Shown: piece by piece, positions 1 through 8,597 of the stretch
Numbering within the stretch: the first letter of the stretch is position 1
Layout: each line of letters opens with the position of its first letter
DNA from: Streptomyces albogriseolus
Lineage (GTDB): Bacteria > Actinomycetota > Actinomycetes > Streptomycetales > Streptomycetaceae
Assembly (NCBI GenBank): GCA_014650475.1
Contig: BMVA01000009.1
Location: 1 to 64,000 of the forward strand
Direction: 5' to 3'
DNA length: 64,000 bases
The notes under the pieces: generated by a model
The model's input: only the letters and a program-made list of their open reading frames with translations
Told to the model about the DNA's origin: nothing
The model's database searches: none
Program-made: the position numbers and the translations under genes

Positions 1-290
1 CCGAACACGGCCACTGTCAACCATCAGCTGGGACCGAACTGTCAAGCATCTACCGGGATCGGACACAGCCGTCGGCATGAGCGTGATTCAAAGTCTCTCT
101 ACTGGTTCAAGCACCCGTCGTCGCTTCGCTCCTCCGGGCGGGCGCGGGCGGCCGGCGGCGCCCGCGCTCATGTCTCCGCCCCGCTCGGCACCGCCGGCCG
201 CCCGCTCCCGCCCACGAGGCAGGCACACCGTGCATGAGGTCAGAACACGTCGTGGTTGGGGCGGTCGGCTCCACGGCTTTTAGGCAGCCA
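1..290. other. Gene-free left edge of the putative integrated element
   Basis: I see no credible gene here. Short open frames exist but lack convincing ribosome sites, codon bias or recognisable domains. A GC-rich hairpin is present at 142-167, with arms GCGCGGGC and GCCCGCGC around a 10-base loop. It may terminate whatever lies left of the window. Confidence 0.4.
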
Positions 291-402
291 CCTTGGCGCG
301 AGCCTCGAAGATCATGGCCCCACATCGGGCACTAACGGGCAGGTCCATAAGCCTGCCCGATCCGCGGGCCAGCGTAAGGGGCCATGATCACTCGCGCCAA
401 GG
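291..402. repeat. Large nested inverted repeat (cruciform-like element)
   Basis: Three perfect paired blocks are nested. CCTTGGCGCGAG at 291-302 pairs with 391-402. GATCATGGCCCC at 310-321 pairs with 378-389. CGGGCAGG at 336-343 pairs with 352-359 around an 8-base loop. Only 7 bases on the left and 1 on the right separate the two outer blocks. This gives 32 base pairs over 112 bp in non-coding DNA downstream of the restriction gene. It could be a strong terminator, a plasmid or element replication or transfer site, or a structured RNA. The sequence does not decide which. Confidence 0.6.
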
Positions 403-460
403 CAGCTCCAGCCCAAAAGCCGCTCCACCGACCTAAGTCGGCCCTCATCTCCCGCCGCTC

Positions 461-3046
461 TCAGTAATCGTCCGCACTCTCCCCCTCGTAGAGGGCCTTA
501 GCGTCAGTCGCAGCGAGCACAGCATTGCGGACCCTCTCCTGCTTTAGGTCGAGAACCCTTAGGGATCCTCCAATTTTTGATACCGCCTCAATACGGAGAA
601 AGTCGTCACCATACATCTCTGCATAGTGCGCAAGTCCCCGCAGTTTGTATATGGCATCGGAAAGGTGATGACTGTGCGGGTCCACAATGGACGCCTTGAT
701 CTCACCGTTGACATCGCTAAAAAACAAGAAGTCAGGCCGGAGTGACTTCCACGCTCCCGTCCCATCCTTGTAGGAGATAGCCAACGACGAGGCATTGGAA
801 CGAGGGGGGTTGCGGTACCACACTTTGGCCCCTGGCCTCTTCATCTCGGCATTTAGCACCTCGTGCTCCCAGTCGTTGAGGTCGACTGGAAAGGTGCCAT
901 CCTCACTCAGCAGAAGGTGATCCGTGCGAGTAGGAAGAGGGGATTCATTGCCGGCCGCATCACGGACCTTGGTGTCTTCCTGGCGCACCTTTGGCATGGC
1001 CAAGAAGATGCGCTGAGGCTCAGTCGACATGGCGAGCAGCTCATTGTAGACCTGCTGCCGGTCATCGGTGAGCATCTTAATATTGACCCGGTAGGCGCTA
1101 AACCATTGCTTAGCCAATTTCTCAGCTTCACGGTCCAAGTCTTCAGAGATGTCCGGCACGAGCGAAAGGGCCGCAATTTTCACATGCGCGTCCCGCAAGT
1201 CGTCATCCTCACCGTCAGGACCAGCGAGATACTCGGCGTAGGTGCGCGCCAAGTCAGCGCTGAAGACGCGACCTGCGGCCCGGAAAGCATCGCGTATGAC
1301 CCGTGCATCGGCAGTTTCCGAAAACGTCTGGTAAGAGATCACACCGCCCATACGCCCCTTAACGGTCTGCCCCTTCACCCTCATCACGTCGCCTACGGCT
1401 TTCTGAACCTTCTCGGCATATTGCACAGACCGGCCATCCAGCAACAAATGTAGCGACTCGTGGGCCTTGCCTCCGGCGTCGGGCAGTAGAGCATCGTCGG
1501 AGAGTGCCTGGGCCAGCGCTGTCAGCCGCTTGACGGGCTTGGCACCCTTCTTCGGCAAGGTCTCGGAGGGCAAACTCAGGAATTTCTCCCAGACAGCCTT
1601 GAATCCCTCTTCGACAGGCTTCATATCCTGCGGGTCGAAAAGCACACGCCGGCCCTTGCCTCCACCCGCGCCGCTCTCATCATCGTCACCCTTGCCAGTC
1701 GCCCCTTTCATGAGTATTGAGGCGACCTCAGTTGCAGTCTTGCGATCAAACTTCGGCAACAAACAGTCCACGCTGTTGAGCCGATCATCAGTCGGGATAC
1801 GGCGGGCCAAGGGAGAGCGCACCATCCTGCCCAACAACTGAGTGATGTGCACCTTATCGTTGGCCGGACGGAACGACATAAGCACTTCTGCACGCGGGCA
1901 GTCCCACCCGGTGGAGATCGCATCCTTTGCAAAGAGAACCCGGATCGCAGTTCGTTCCTGCACACGTTCGGGAGCAATGTAGGGAACAGGCCACTGACCA
2001 GCCAACAAATCCTTATGCTCGCCAAAAACGTTAGCAACAGCATCCACAGGTAGATCCGGCCACTCGCTCCGGATCGTATCGATGGCCTCGCGCAGATCCT
2101 CGACTGTGGAGTTGTTAGGCACCTGTACAACCATCAGCGGCACGACCGGCTCAGCATCGTTCTGCTCCGCGGCATACACCTGCCAGGATTTGGTAGCTTC
2201 CAACAGCTTCTTGGTCGCTCGCTTTAGGAGAACGGTGTCGAACGTCCCTGTCTCCGCAGGAATGTCGAGCACGATATCGTCCTTTAGCAGACCGGACGCC
2301 TGGACCTTGGCGGAGTCCACCTGCACGGCCGGTAGGCTGGTCCGACCTGTGACGCCCCGCATCGCCTCTTCAAAGCGTTCTACAGTGGCACTAACACCCC
2401 ACACGATTGGGATAGGCGGTACATCACCGTGCCCTGAGATAAGGCGATGGATAATGGTCTTCCGCTCTGCACGGGCTGCCTTAGTCGCCCCCATGCCCCG
2501 GTGCGCCTCGTCAAGGATCAAATAGAGCGTGATTTCCTCGTCTTGAACCGTATTAGTGATCGTGTCCCAGATGGAGTTCTGCATTCTGTCAGAACGAGGG
2601 CCAAAAAGCTCGTCCTGCCCATCATAAACCTCCGAATGCCCCCGCACCAGTCGCGAAGTCTTCGACAGCTTTTGCGTGTTGAGGAAGTAGACCGTGCGCG
2701 GCTCGAACTTGGGAAGGTTAAAGGATGTTTGAATCGGCACCAGACGCGAGCCGAGTTCACTTGAAGCCTGCTGAAGTCTCGTCCGGCTCTGCTCGTTTAG
2801 GGCAGGGTCATCGGAAAACCACAACACGACCGCTCCGGTGTCCGGCTCGAAGTCAAAGTCGTCATTTCCGAAGAATAGCGCCTCAATCACGGCAGCAGCC
2901 ATGACGGTTTTACCTGCGCCAGTCGTAGCGCTCAGCGAAAAGGAGGTGAGATCCTTTTCCAGCCGATAATACGTGCGTGCCCTACGCAGGTTCGTAAGGA
3001 TTTCCCCCACGGCGTCGGCCTGGTAGTCCTTCAGCGTAAACCTCAC
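461..3046 (-). CDS. res: Type III restriction enzyme Res subunit (DEAD/DEAH helicase-nuclease)
   Basis: This is an 861-residue superfamily 2 helicase of the type III restriction family. Walker A (TGAGKT, residues 42-47) and the Walker B DEAH box (179-182) are present. The C-terminus has a stretch around RPDFLFF and GEIKASIVDPH that fits a PD-(D/E)xK-like nuclease region, less certainly. In this family Res combines with Mod, translocates on DNA and cuts unmodified foreign DNA. The GTG start overlaps the Mod stop codon by 4 bp (GTGA), so translation is probably coupled. Base composition is clearly less GC-rich than the chromosome to the right, consistent with acquisition with the element ending near 5464. 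It appears complete. Confidence 0.88.
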   Translation of the reverse strand: MRFTLKDYQADAVGEILTNLRRARTYYRLEKDLTSFSLSATTGAGKTVMAAAVIEALFFGNDDFDFEPDTGAVVLWFSDDPALNEQSRTRLQQASSELGSRLVPIQTSFNLPKFEPRTVYFLNTQKLSKTSRLVRGHSEVYDGQDELFGPRSDRMQNSIWDTITNTVQDEEITLYLILDEAHRGMGATKAARAERKTIIHRLISGHGDVPPIPIVWGVSATVERFEEAMRGVTGRTSLPAVQVDSAKVQASGLLKDDIVLDIPAETGTFDTVLLKRATKKLLEATKSWQVYAAEQNDAEPVVPLMVVQVPNNSTVEDLREAIDTIRSEWPDLPVDAVANVFGEHKDLLAGQWPVPYIAPERVQERTAIRVLFAKDAISTGWDCPRAEVLMSFRPANDKVHITQLLGRMVRSPLARRIPTDDRLNSVDCLLPKFDRKTATEVASILMKGATGKGDDDESGAGGGKGRRVLFDPQDMKPVEEGFKAVWEKFLSLPSETLPKKGAKPVKRLTALAQALSDDALLPDAGGKAHESLHLLLDGRSVQYAEKVQKAVGDVMRVKGQTVKGRMGGVISYQTFSETADARVIRDAFRAAGRVFSADLARTYAEYLAGPDGEDDDLRDAHVKIAALSLVPDISEDLDREAEKLAKQWFSAYRVNIKMLTDDRQQVYNELLAMSTEPQRIFLAMPKVRQEDTKVRDAAGNESPLPTRTDHLLLSEDGTFPVDLNDWEHEVLNAEMKRPGAKVWYRNPPRSNASSLAISYKDGTGAWKSLRPDFLFFSDVNGEIKASIVDPHSHHLSDAIYKLRGLAHYAEMYGDDFLRIEAVSKIGGSLRVLDLKQERVRNAVLAATDAKALYEGESADDY

Positions 3047-5184
3047 GCTACGCCCCTCCCAGAATTGATCTCAAAGTTAGTCAGGTAGGACTCGTACAGC
3101 CGAAGCGGCAATACACCGGAAGGCAAGTCCGCACAAATCATCTGAAACCGACGTTCATCGTCGGTGACGATGTATACGGTCCTCAGTCCAGCCTCTTCGG
3201 ACACCGCCTTGACGAAATCCCGAGCTCGGTCGAGGTTTTCTAGAACACCGTAAGCCTCGGCCACATCCCAGCCACGCTCAGGCAGGGCTTCAATCACGCG
3301 ACCCTGACTTCCAGCACGTATCCACAACAGAGGGGCAATCCGAGCGAAGGCGCGGTTGTGACTTACAGATAGTGGTGCCTCGTATGTAAGCGTGTAGAAG
3401 ACGACGTTCTCCTCAAGGCCCTCCCCCATAGGGAACTGTTCATTGAACTTGTACTCGCCCTTGATCGGCTCACCTTCAGGCGTCTTGCCTGTAATTGCTG
3501 CCTCGATCCGCGGCTTCGTGAGATAGTCACAGATGCCCCACTTCTCCCAATCGGTATCACCGGGGCGAAGTCCTGATCTCCGCAGAGCAGCTTGCTCGTC
3601 AGCAGCTACTTCGTTGTTTGTCACCAAAATGCACTGCCGGCGACCGTCGTCCTCCCGATTCAGTCGCATGACCGCGTGCGCTGTGGTACCAGAACCCGCA
3701 AAGAAGTCAAGGATGGTTGCACGAGGCTTGTTCTTCACAAAGAACCGGAGCGCATCTTCAACTGCGTAGAGCGATTTAGGGAAGTTGAACTTCCGACCAG
3801 GAATCAGGTGTGCAATCAGGCGACTTCCACTATTCCCCGCATCGTGACTTGTGAGACGCCAAACATCGGTCGGCACGAACGTGCTTTGATACTCGCTCGC
3901 GTCGGTAATAACTGAGCCGTCCACTCGATGACCGGTGACCGGATAAATACCGTTCTCCACCTTTGCGCGTTCACCGCGCTTCAAGTAGTAGAGCGTAGTG
4001 GTTGCCCCCTTCCAGTTGCCAATTCGCGCGCAACCAGCAGCGACCAGATCACGCATTCCTTCAGGGCTAACCTGCCATCGCCCATACTCACCGTCTTTAC
4101 GGATGGGCCAAACGGCCACGCAACCCGCCGGTGTAGCGCGATCATCGGGATCACCCTCCAGTAGCGGTTCACCAATTGAATCAAAGACAGGACCTTCGTC
4201 AGTCAATCGAAGGTAAATTGGATAAAATTGATTAGGCCTGTCTGACCGCAAGGCATTCGTCCCCGCCCGCAGTAGACGGCTCCAGTAGATATCTTCTTTG
4301 TTCTTCGTGTTTACCGCGTTCCATTCACCCGTTAGCGGGAGAGGGGTTGGCCTACTCGATCCGAACTGAACAAAGTAGAGATACTCAGCGGACCGAGAGA
4401 AAGTTCCGGCGCGCGACGCGCCTCCTGCACTGATGGAGCTAGTCACCATCGTGATACGGCCTTCTGGAAAAACCTGCTCGAGAAGGAGTCCCAGTCGGAG
4501 ATACTCCTTCTCGTCAATAGTGACGATGAGTACACTCTCATCAGGATTGAGCAGTTCCTTGGCTACGTTAAGTCGTCGCTCCATGAAGGAAAGCCACTTC
4601 GAGTGACGGTAGTCGTCGTCACTGCCCACGTAATCGTTATTGTACTTCCAGTCCCGAGCACCAGAATTGTACGGCGGGTCAATGTAGATGACGTCGATCT
4701 TGTGCCGGTGAGTGTAAGTGAGCATCTCTAGCGCATGAAAATTCTCCGCGTTTATTACTGAATGGAACGGCTTGTCGCCGCCGCGCCCCACTCGCCCTGT
4801 CTCCACCAGTCCCGGGTAGATCGGATCACGGAACTCTGCCACGACCACGCAGTCTTCAACGTTTACGACCTGCCGCTGCTCTGGCTGAGCATTAGGCAGT
4901 AGTAGATGAGCGTTGCGTCGCACGCCATCGATCCGCTCGATTTTGGTCACGGACCACAGCCGCTGGTCCCCCGCAGCCACTTCACCGCGCGGTGGCAGGA
5001 CTCGCACCTTGTCGCCCTTTCGGACCGGCCGCTGTGGCAACTCAACTACCTCGGGCTTGTGCTTCTCAAAGACCAGGCCGAAGTTACGTTGCCGCGTGAG
5101 TGCCCTGAACTCGGCCTCCAGGTCGGTACCCAACTGGGGGTCCGTGGCCTTGGCTTGGCGGATCAAGTCGGTCAATCGCGACAC
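3043..5184 (-). CDS. mod: Type III DNA methyltransferase (Mod subunit)
   Basis: This is a 713-residue amino-methyltransferase of the beta class. The catalytic DPPY motif (residues 169-172) precedes the AdoMet-binding FAGSGT motif (about 495-500), the order found in type III Mod proteins. Mod recognises the target and methylates adenine, and it guides Res. The chosen GTG start at 5184 is preceded by AGGAG with an 8-base gap, and the protein begins VSRLTDLIRQAKATD, the usual start of this family. The open frame continues to 5511, but that upstream part is translation through a tRNA fragment and should not be annotated as protein. The gene is first in a two-gene operon with Res, and composition is AT-richer than the neighbours. 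Confidence 0.9.
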   Translation of the reverse strand: MSRLTDLIRQAKATDPQLGTDLEAEFRALTRQRNFGLVFEKHKPEVVELPQRPVRKGDKVRVLPPRGEVAAGDQRLWSVTKIERIDGVRRNAHLLLPNAQPEQRQVVNVEDCVVVAEFRDPIYPGLVETGRVGRGGDKPFHSVINAENFHALEMLTYTHRHKIDVIYIDPPYNSGARDWKYNNDYVGSDDDYRHSKWLSFMERRLNVAKELLNPDESVLIVTIDEKEYLRLGLLLEQVFPEGRITMVTSSISAGGASRAGTFSRSAEYLYFVQFGSSRPTPLPLTGEWNAVNTKNKEDIYWSRLLRAGTNALRSDRPNQFYPIYLRLTDEGPVFDSIGEPLLEGDPDDRATPAGCVAVWPIRKDGEYGRWQVSPEGMRDLVAAGCARIGNWKGATTTLYYLKRGERAKVENGIYPVTGHRVDGSVITDASEYQSTFVPTDVWRLTSHDAGNSGSRLIAHLIPGRKFNFPKSLYAVEDALRFFVKNKPRATILDFFAGSGTTAHAVMRLNREDDGRRQCILVTNNEVAADEQAALRRSGLRPGDTDWEKWGICDYLTKPRIEAAITGKTPEGEPIKGEYKFNEQFPMGEGLEENVVFYTLTYEAPLSVSHNRAFARIAPLLWIRAGSQGRVIEALPERGWDVAEAYGVLENLDRARDFVKAVSEEAGLRTVYIVTDDERRFQMICADLPSGVLPLRLYESYLTNFEINSGRGVA

Positions 5185-5463
5185 GTCATCGGCTCCTAGT
5201 GCTCTGAGGCAGGCCCTTGAGGTTCTACCGCAGGCAATCGTAGACAGCCGGTACGACGGTCCGCGCCAAGATCCCAACAAGCTACAGTGCGGCATCCGGT
5301 TGCTCGAGGGGCTCTGCTGGTCGACCTTCGGTCTTCCGGCGGCCGGCGCAACTGCAACAGCCTCTCGTGCGCTCGCCCGCCCCGTGTGGACCACTCGTGG
5401 ACCGCCCTCGGCCATTAACCCACGGCTGGCAACCTGACCAGCAGAGATGCGTGTAGTGCATAA

Positions 5464-5510
5464 GGCCTCCGGAGCCGTGTGCGCAGGTTCGAATCCTGCC
5501 GGGGGCACCA
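5464..5510 (+). tRNA. 3' fragment of tRNA-Arg(CCG): attachment-site copy
   Basis: The 3' 47 bases of a tRNA are present. They comprise most of the anticodon arm with loop CTCCGGA (5467-5473, anticodon CCG), a 4-base variable region, a perfect T stem-loop (GCAGG, TTCGAAT, CCTGC), acceptor 3' strand CGGGGGC, discriminator A and encoded CCA. The D arm and the 5' acceptor strand are absent: the expected GCCCCCG is not found upstream, and the 5' anticodon strand diverges at 5463. It is therefore not a functional gene. Integrative elements commonly use tRNA 3' ends as attB, so this is probably the attachment copy at one end of an element lying to the left, with the intact tRNA beyond the window. 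Confidence 0.8.
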
Positions 5511-5525
5511 CGGATTAGGTGCCCA

Positions 5526-5565
5526 AAGACCCCGTCACCAGCGGAAATGCTGAGAGCGGGGTCTT
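5526..5565 (+). terminator. Rho-independent terminator of the tRNA locus
   Basis: AAGACCCCG (5526-5534) pairs perfectly with CGGGGTCTT (5557-5565) 15 bases after the tRNA 3' end. Its position suggests it is the chromosomal terminator of the tRNA, which places the native chromosome to the right. Confidence 0.65.
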
Positions 5566-5666
5566 CGCGTATGTGCAGACGTGTGCCGCCCGGAGCAGCC
5601 GTACGCCGGGGTCTGTGAACGAGATCTTGAAGCATCGCCGCAGGTGGGGCGGCTTAGTCCGGCCGA

Positions 5667-6080
5667 TCAATGAACAGGGCTCGTCTCATGGCCACTCCCG
5701 GCCCGGCTGCCTCGCGCCGACGCCTCCGCTCCCCAGTCCCACAGAGCCTGGAGGACAGGACCGAGGCGATGCCCGCTCGGGGTGAGTGCGTAGCGCACTC
5801 GCGGCGGCCAGCCCGGTCGACGGTCGCGCTCGACGACTCCGGCCTCGGCGAGCTGTGCCAACCGGTCGGACAGCACCTTGTCCGACAACGTGGGCAGGGC
5901 CGCCCGTAGCTCGCTATAGGAGCGGTCGCCATGCAGCAGTTCGCGAACCACCAACGTCGTCCAGCGGCCGTGCAGTGCCGCCAGCGTGATCTCCACCGGG
6001 CACTCGGGGGTGGGTGCGGTGACGTTCGCGCGCGGGTCGTCGGGGAGCCCTGCCGGGTGACCAACCGTTCGGTGAGTCAC
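5667..6080 (-). CDS. HxlR-family transcriptional regulator
   Basis: This is a 137-residue winged-helix protein. The HxlR signature lies at about residues 26-58 (CPVEITLAALHGRW followed by LVVRELLHG), then a recognition region around LSDKVLSDRL and the wing. The GTG at 6080 is chosen because AGGAGG sits 7 bases upstream. A longer open frame exists but would remove the space needed for a promoter. The gene diverges from the SnoaL-like gene with about 60 bp between starts, so it probably controls itself and that neighbour. HxlR proteins often sense electrophiles or redox compounds, but no specific ligand can be named. Confidence 0.85.
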   Translation of the reverse strand: MTHRTVGHPAGLPDDPRANVTAPTPECPVEITLAALHGRWTTLVVRELLHGDRSYSELRAALPTLSDKVLSDRLAQLAEAGVVERDRRPGWPPRVRYALTPSGHRLGPVLQALWDWGAEASARGSRAGSGHETSPVH

Positions 6081-6143
6081 GAGATCGCCTCCTAGCGTGT
6101 GGGGCACTTCGATTCTCCCGGCCCGGAAGGACGACTGTCGATC

Positions 6144-6563
6144 ATGCGAGCCTTGGCCGATCGGCCCGAAGAAGTGCCCGCCGTGTTCGCCGAGCGGTTC
6201 AACAGCGGCGACGCCGCCGCGTTGGCACAGGTCTACGAGGAGGCAGCGGTGCTGGTCTCGCAGCCGGGAGCACCGGCGACCGGCCCGGACCTGCACGCCG
6301 CGAACGGCCGCCTGCAGAAGCTCGGAGTTCCCATCGTGGTCCGTCCGCGGCATGTGTACCGCAGCGGGGACGTGGCGCTGCTGATCGTCGACTGGGTCAT
6401 CGACGGGACCGGCCGGGACGGGCAGACCGTGCACGTCGAGGGCACCGCCACCGACATCGCCCGGCGGGGTCCGGACGGCCGTTGGCGGTACGTCATCGAC
6501 AACCCCTTCGGCACCCGCGCACAGCAGCTCCCGCCCCAGGACACCGAGGAACCGTCGTTCTGA
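6144..6563 (+). CDS. SnoaL-like / DUF4440-type NTF2-fold protein
   Basis: A 139-residue protein of the NTF2-like type. It has an N-terminal helical part (VPAVFAERFNSGDAAAL), a central sheet and a C-terminal strand ending GRWRYVIDNPFG. Such proteins are small cone-shaped folds that bind or isomerise hydrophobic molecules, or have no known activity. The ATG at 6144 is preferred because the family starts near this point; a GTG at 6099 in the same frame is an alternative. It diverges from the HxlR regulator and is probably its target. Substrate unknown. Confidence 0.7.
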   Translation: MRALADRPEEVPAVFAERFNSGDAAALAQVYEEAAVLVSQPGAPATGPDLHAANGRLQKLGVPIVVRPRHVYRSGDVALLIVDWVIDGTGRDGQTVHVEGTATDIARRGPDGRWRYVIDNPFGTRAQQLPPQDTEEPSF

Positions 6564-6583
6564 GCGAGCACACCTGGAAAACA

Positions 6584-6615
6584 CCGAGGCCCCTGGTGAA
6601 TGCCAGGGGCCTCGG
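6584..6615. terminator. Bidirectional terminator
   Basis: CCGAGGCCCCTGG (6584-6596) pairs perfectly with CCAGGGGCCTCGG (6603-6615) around a 6-base loop, between convergent genes. Confidence 0.8.
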
Positions 6616-6631
6616 GCGTGACCAAGTGACC

Positions 6632-7540
6632 TCAGTCGTACTCGCGGAGCAGGACCTTCACGCCGTCGGCCGCCGTCCGGTGCCAGACCTCTTTCGCACG
6701 CTGCCGCAGAGCGGGAACGAGTTCCACGTTGTCCCCGCGTTCGGCGCTCTGCAGGAGTTCGGTGATGACCACCAGCTCCGCGAATCGACCGTCCTCACTG
6801 TCGAGAAGGGGAGAAAGTTCCTGGCGTACCCGCTCTGCCCTCTCCGGCATCCCGAAGCTGTAGGCGTGCAGCAGCGCGGCGTCGTAGCCGGCCGGGGCAG
6901 TGCCCCAGCCCTCCCAGTCCAGGATGCCGAGTTCAGGGCCGACCAGGTTGGCCCAGTGCAGGTCGCCGTGCGCGGTGGACCAGGAGGGCGGCCTCGTGGG
7001 GACGGGCCCGCCGAGGAAGGCGAGGTACTTCGGCATGGCGCGGTCCAGGTACGCCTGGCGTACGGCCGTACGGTCGGTACGGACCGCCGAGAGGTGGACC
7101 AGGGCCGTGCGTAGGTCGCTCCACCAGCGTGCTGTCAGGGGAGGTTCGGCGGTGACGAGCACAGGGGTGGGCGAGAGGGTTTCACCGACGGCACGGTCGT
7201 ACAGCTCTGCCTTGTAGGCGTCTCCTCCCTCCGTCCACTGCCGTACGCGACGTAGACGAGGGCGCGGCACCTGCCGGGGGATCAGCCGTTCGGCGGCTTC
7301 CGGGCCCGTCCACAATTTGCCGGTCGCCTTGTCCAACGGGCTGTGGACGACACGCAGCCATCCCGGCCCGTAGGGGCCGGTGACCGGTCGGCCGAGCGTG
7401 CGCCCTCTCCACCCCCACGCCTCCTGCCCCTCCCCGCCGGACGGTTGAGCGTCAGGGGCCGCCCCGACGAAGCCGCACGCCACGGCATGGGCGCTCCGCA
7501 TACGCGCGGTGACCTCGGGGTCGTCAGGTTCCGAGGACAT
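6632..7540 (-). CDS. Aminoglycoside phosphotransferase-fold kinase (APH family)
   Basis: This 302-residue protein has the APH catalytic motif AHGDLHWANL and the metal-binding motif GILDWEGWG, so it is a probably active small-molecule kinase of the APH/choline-kinase fold. The N-terminal nucleotide loop is poorly conserved. The start ATG has AAAGG 6 bases upstream. The natural substrate cannot be inferred, and most Streptomyces members of this type are not proven resistance enzymes. The first 17 bp overlap the end of an aldo/keto reductase remnant on the same strand, suggesting the two were once cotranscribed. Confidence 0.75.
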   Translation of the reverse strand: MSSEPDDPEVTARMRSAHAVACGFVGAAPDAQPSGGEGQEAWGWRGRTLGRPVTGPYGPGWLRVVHSPLDKATGKLWTGPEAAERLIPRQVPRPRLRRVRQWTEGGDAYKAELYDRAVGETLSPTPVLVTAEPPLTARWWSDLRTALVHLSAVRTDRTAVRQAYLDRAMPKYLAFLGGPVPTRPPSWSTAHGDLHWANLVGPELGILDWEGWGTAPAGYDAALLHAYSFGMPERAERVRQELSPLLDSEDGRFAELVVITELLQSAERGDNVELVPALRQRAKEVWHRTAADGVKVLLREYD

Positions 7541-7730
7541 CGATGACCTTTCTCAGACGATCGGGCGACAACGGCTCGCGGGCCGCACCACCACGGGCAT
7601 CGGCCCAGTGTGCCGCTGTGCTCGCCGACAGCAGGACCTGTGACACTCCCGGCGCCGACAAAGCGACCAGGAGCGCGGCCTGCGCCGGGGAGGCCGTGGC
7701 ATCGATGCTGCGCACCAGCTCTTCGTGCCT
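7524..7730 (-). pseudogene. Aldo/keto reductase, C-terminal remnant
   Basis: About 68 codons resemble the C-terminus of aldo/keto reductases: HEELVRSIDATASPAQ, then LLVALSAPGVSQVL and AAHWADARGG, ending VIDVLGT. The catalytic barrel and Tyr/Lys residues that should precede it are missing. Just upstream, at about 7731, sequence similarity switches to a regulator gene on the other strand. The reading frame to the stop at 7524 is open, and a GTG at 7715 could in principle start a 63-residue peptide, but no function is expected. It probably lost its 5' part in a deletion shared with the next gene. Confidence 0.6.
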
Positions 7731-7732
7731 CT

Positions 7733-8578
7733 CGCTACGACCGTGTGCCTTCGGCCGGCCTCATCGCGGAGGCGGCAGCGCAGCTCAACCGCATCGACCA
7801 GCTCGCCTCCGGCTCCTCCCGCGGACGCGTGCAAAGGGAGCTGTACGCTCTGCGCGCCGACGCGTGCACTCTCATGGGGCAGTTGATCTGGGACGCCTCC
7901 CAGCGCCGTGATCACGCCACCGCGACGACGTACTACGAGCAGAGCGCCGGGCTCGCCCGCCACTTGCGGGACACCACTCTCGAAGCCCACGCCTTACTGC
8001 GCACCTGCTACGTCGCGCTGTACGGCGCACACAACGCCCAGACCGGTCTCGCGCTCGCGGAACGAGCAGCCGACATCGCCGCGCGCACGAGTCCCGCCCT
8101 CTCCGGGCTGGCGCTCCTGCACGTCGCCGAGGCACACGCCATGCTGGGATCGGCCCCGGCCTGCGAACGTGCCCTCGCCGACGCGGAACGCCAGCTCGAT
8201 CGCGTGGACGCCGGCGACGCCGCCGCCGACCTCGTGTCCCCCACACAGTTCGGCCGCCTCGCGGGTTCCTGCTACCTCTCCCTCGGTGACCACCGACGGG
8301 CCGAAACCCTGCTGGCCGAAACGGCGGAGGAGCTGCGGGACCGGCGAAAGTCACGCGCGATCGTGCTGGGGAACCTTACGCTCGCCCGTATCCGTCAGCG
8401 CGACGTCGAAGCGGGGGTGGCCAGCCTCACCGAAGCCATCACCGAACTCGAGACCACCCGCGGAGGCGGAGGCATGAACATCGTCTTCGGAGCCGCCCGT
8501 GAACTGCGTCCCTGGCGACAGGAATCCCTTGTCGCAGAGATTCACGACAGACTGCTCGGCCTGATGACGGCAGCGTAG
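7733..8578 (+). pseudogene. XRE-type regulator, truncated to its TPR C-terminal part
   Basis: About 281 residues of helical repeats remain: RYDRVPSAGLIAEAAAQL, then LYALRADACTLMGQLIWDAS and further TPR-like units to GLMTAA. They match the C-terminal region of Streptomyces helix-turn-helix regulators, but the N-terminal HTH is absent. The open frame extends left to 7610, yet that stretch is low-complexity and antisense to the reductase remnant. The gene is followed 19 bp later by a cyclo-ligase-like gene. A shortened TPR protein might still be made, but DNA binding should be lost. Confidence 0.6.
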
Positions 8579-8597
8579 GAGAACGAAGGAGACACCG

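Noticed and set aside
5464-5510. Intact tRNA gene
   Set aside because: The D arm, 5' acceptor strand and one side of the anticodon stem are missing.
7553-7990. Minus-strand open frame over the deletion junction
   Set aside because: Different frame from the reductase remnant and no similarity recognised; a compositional shadow.
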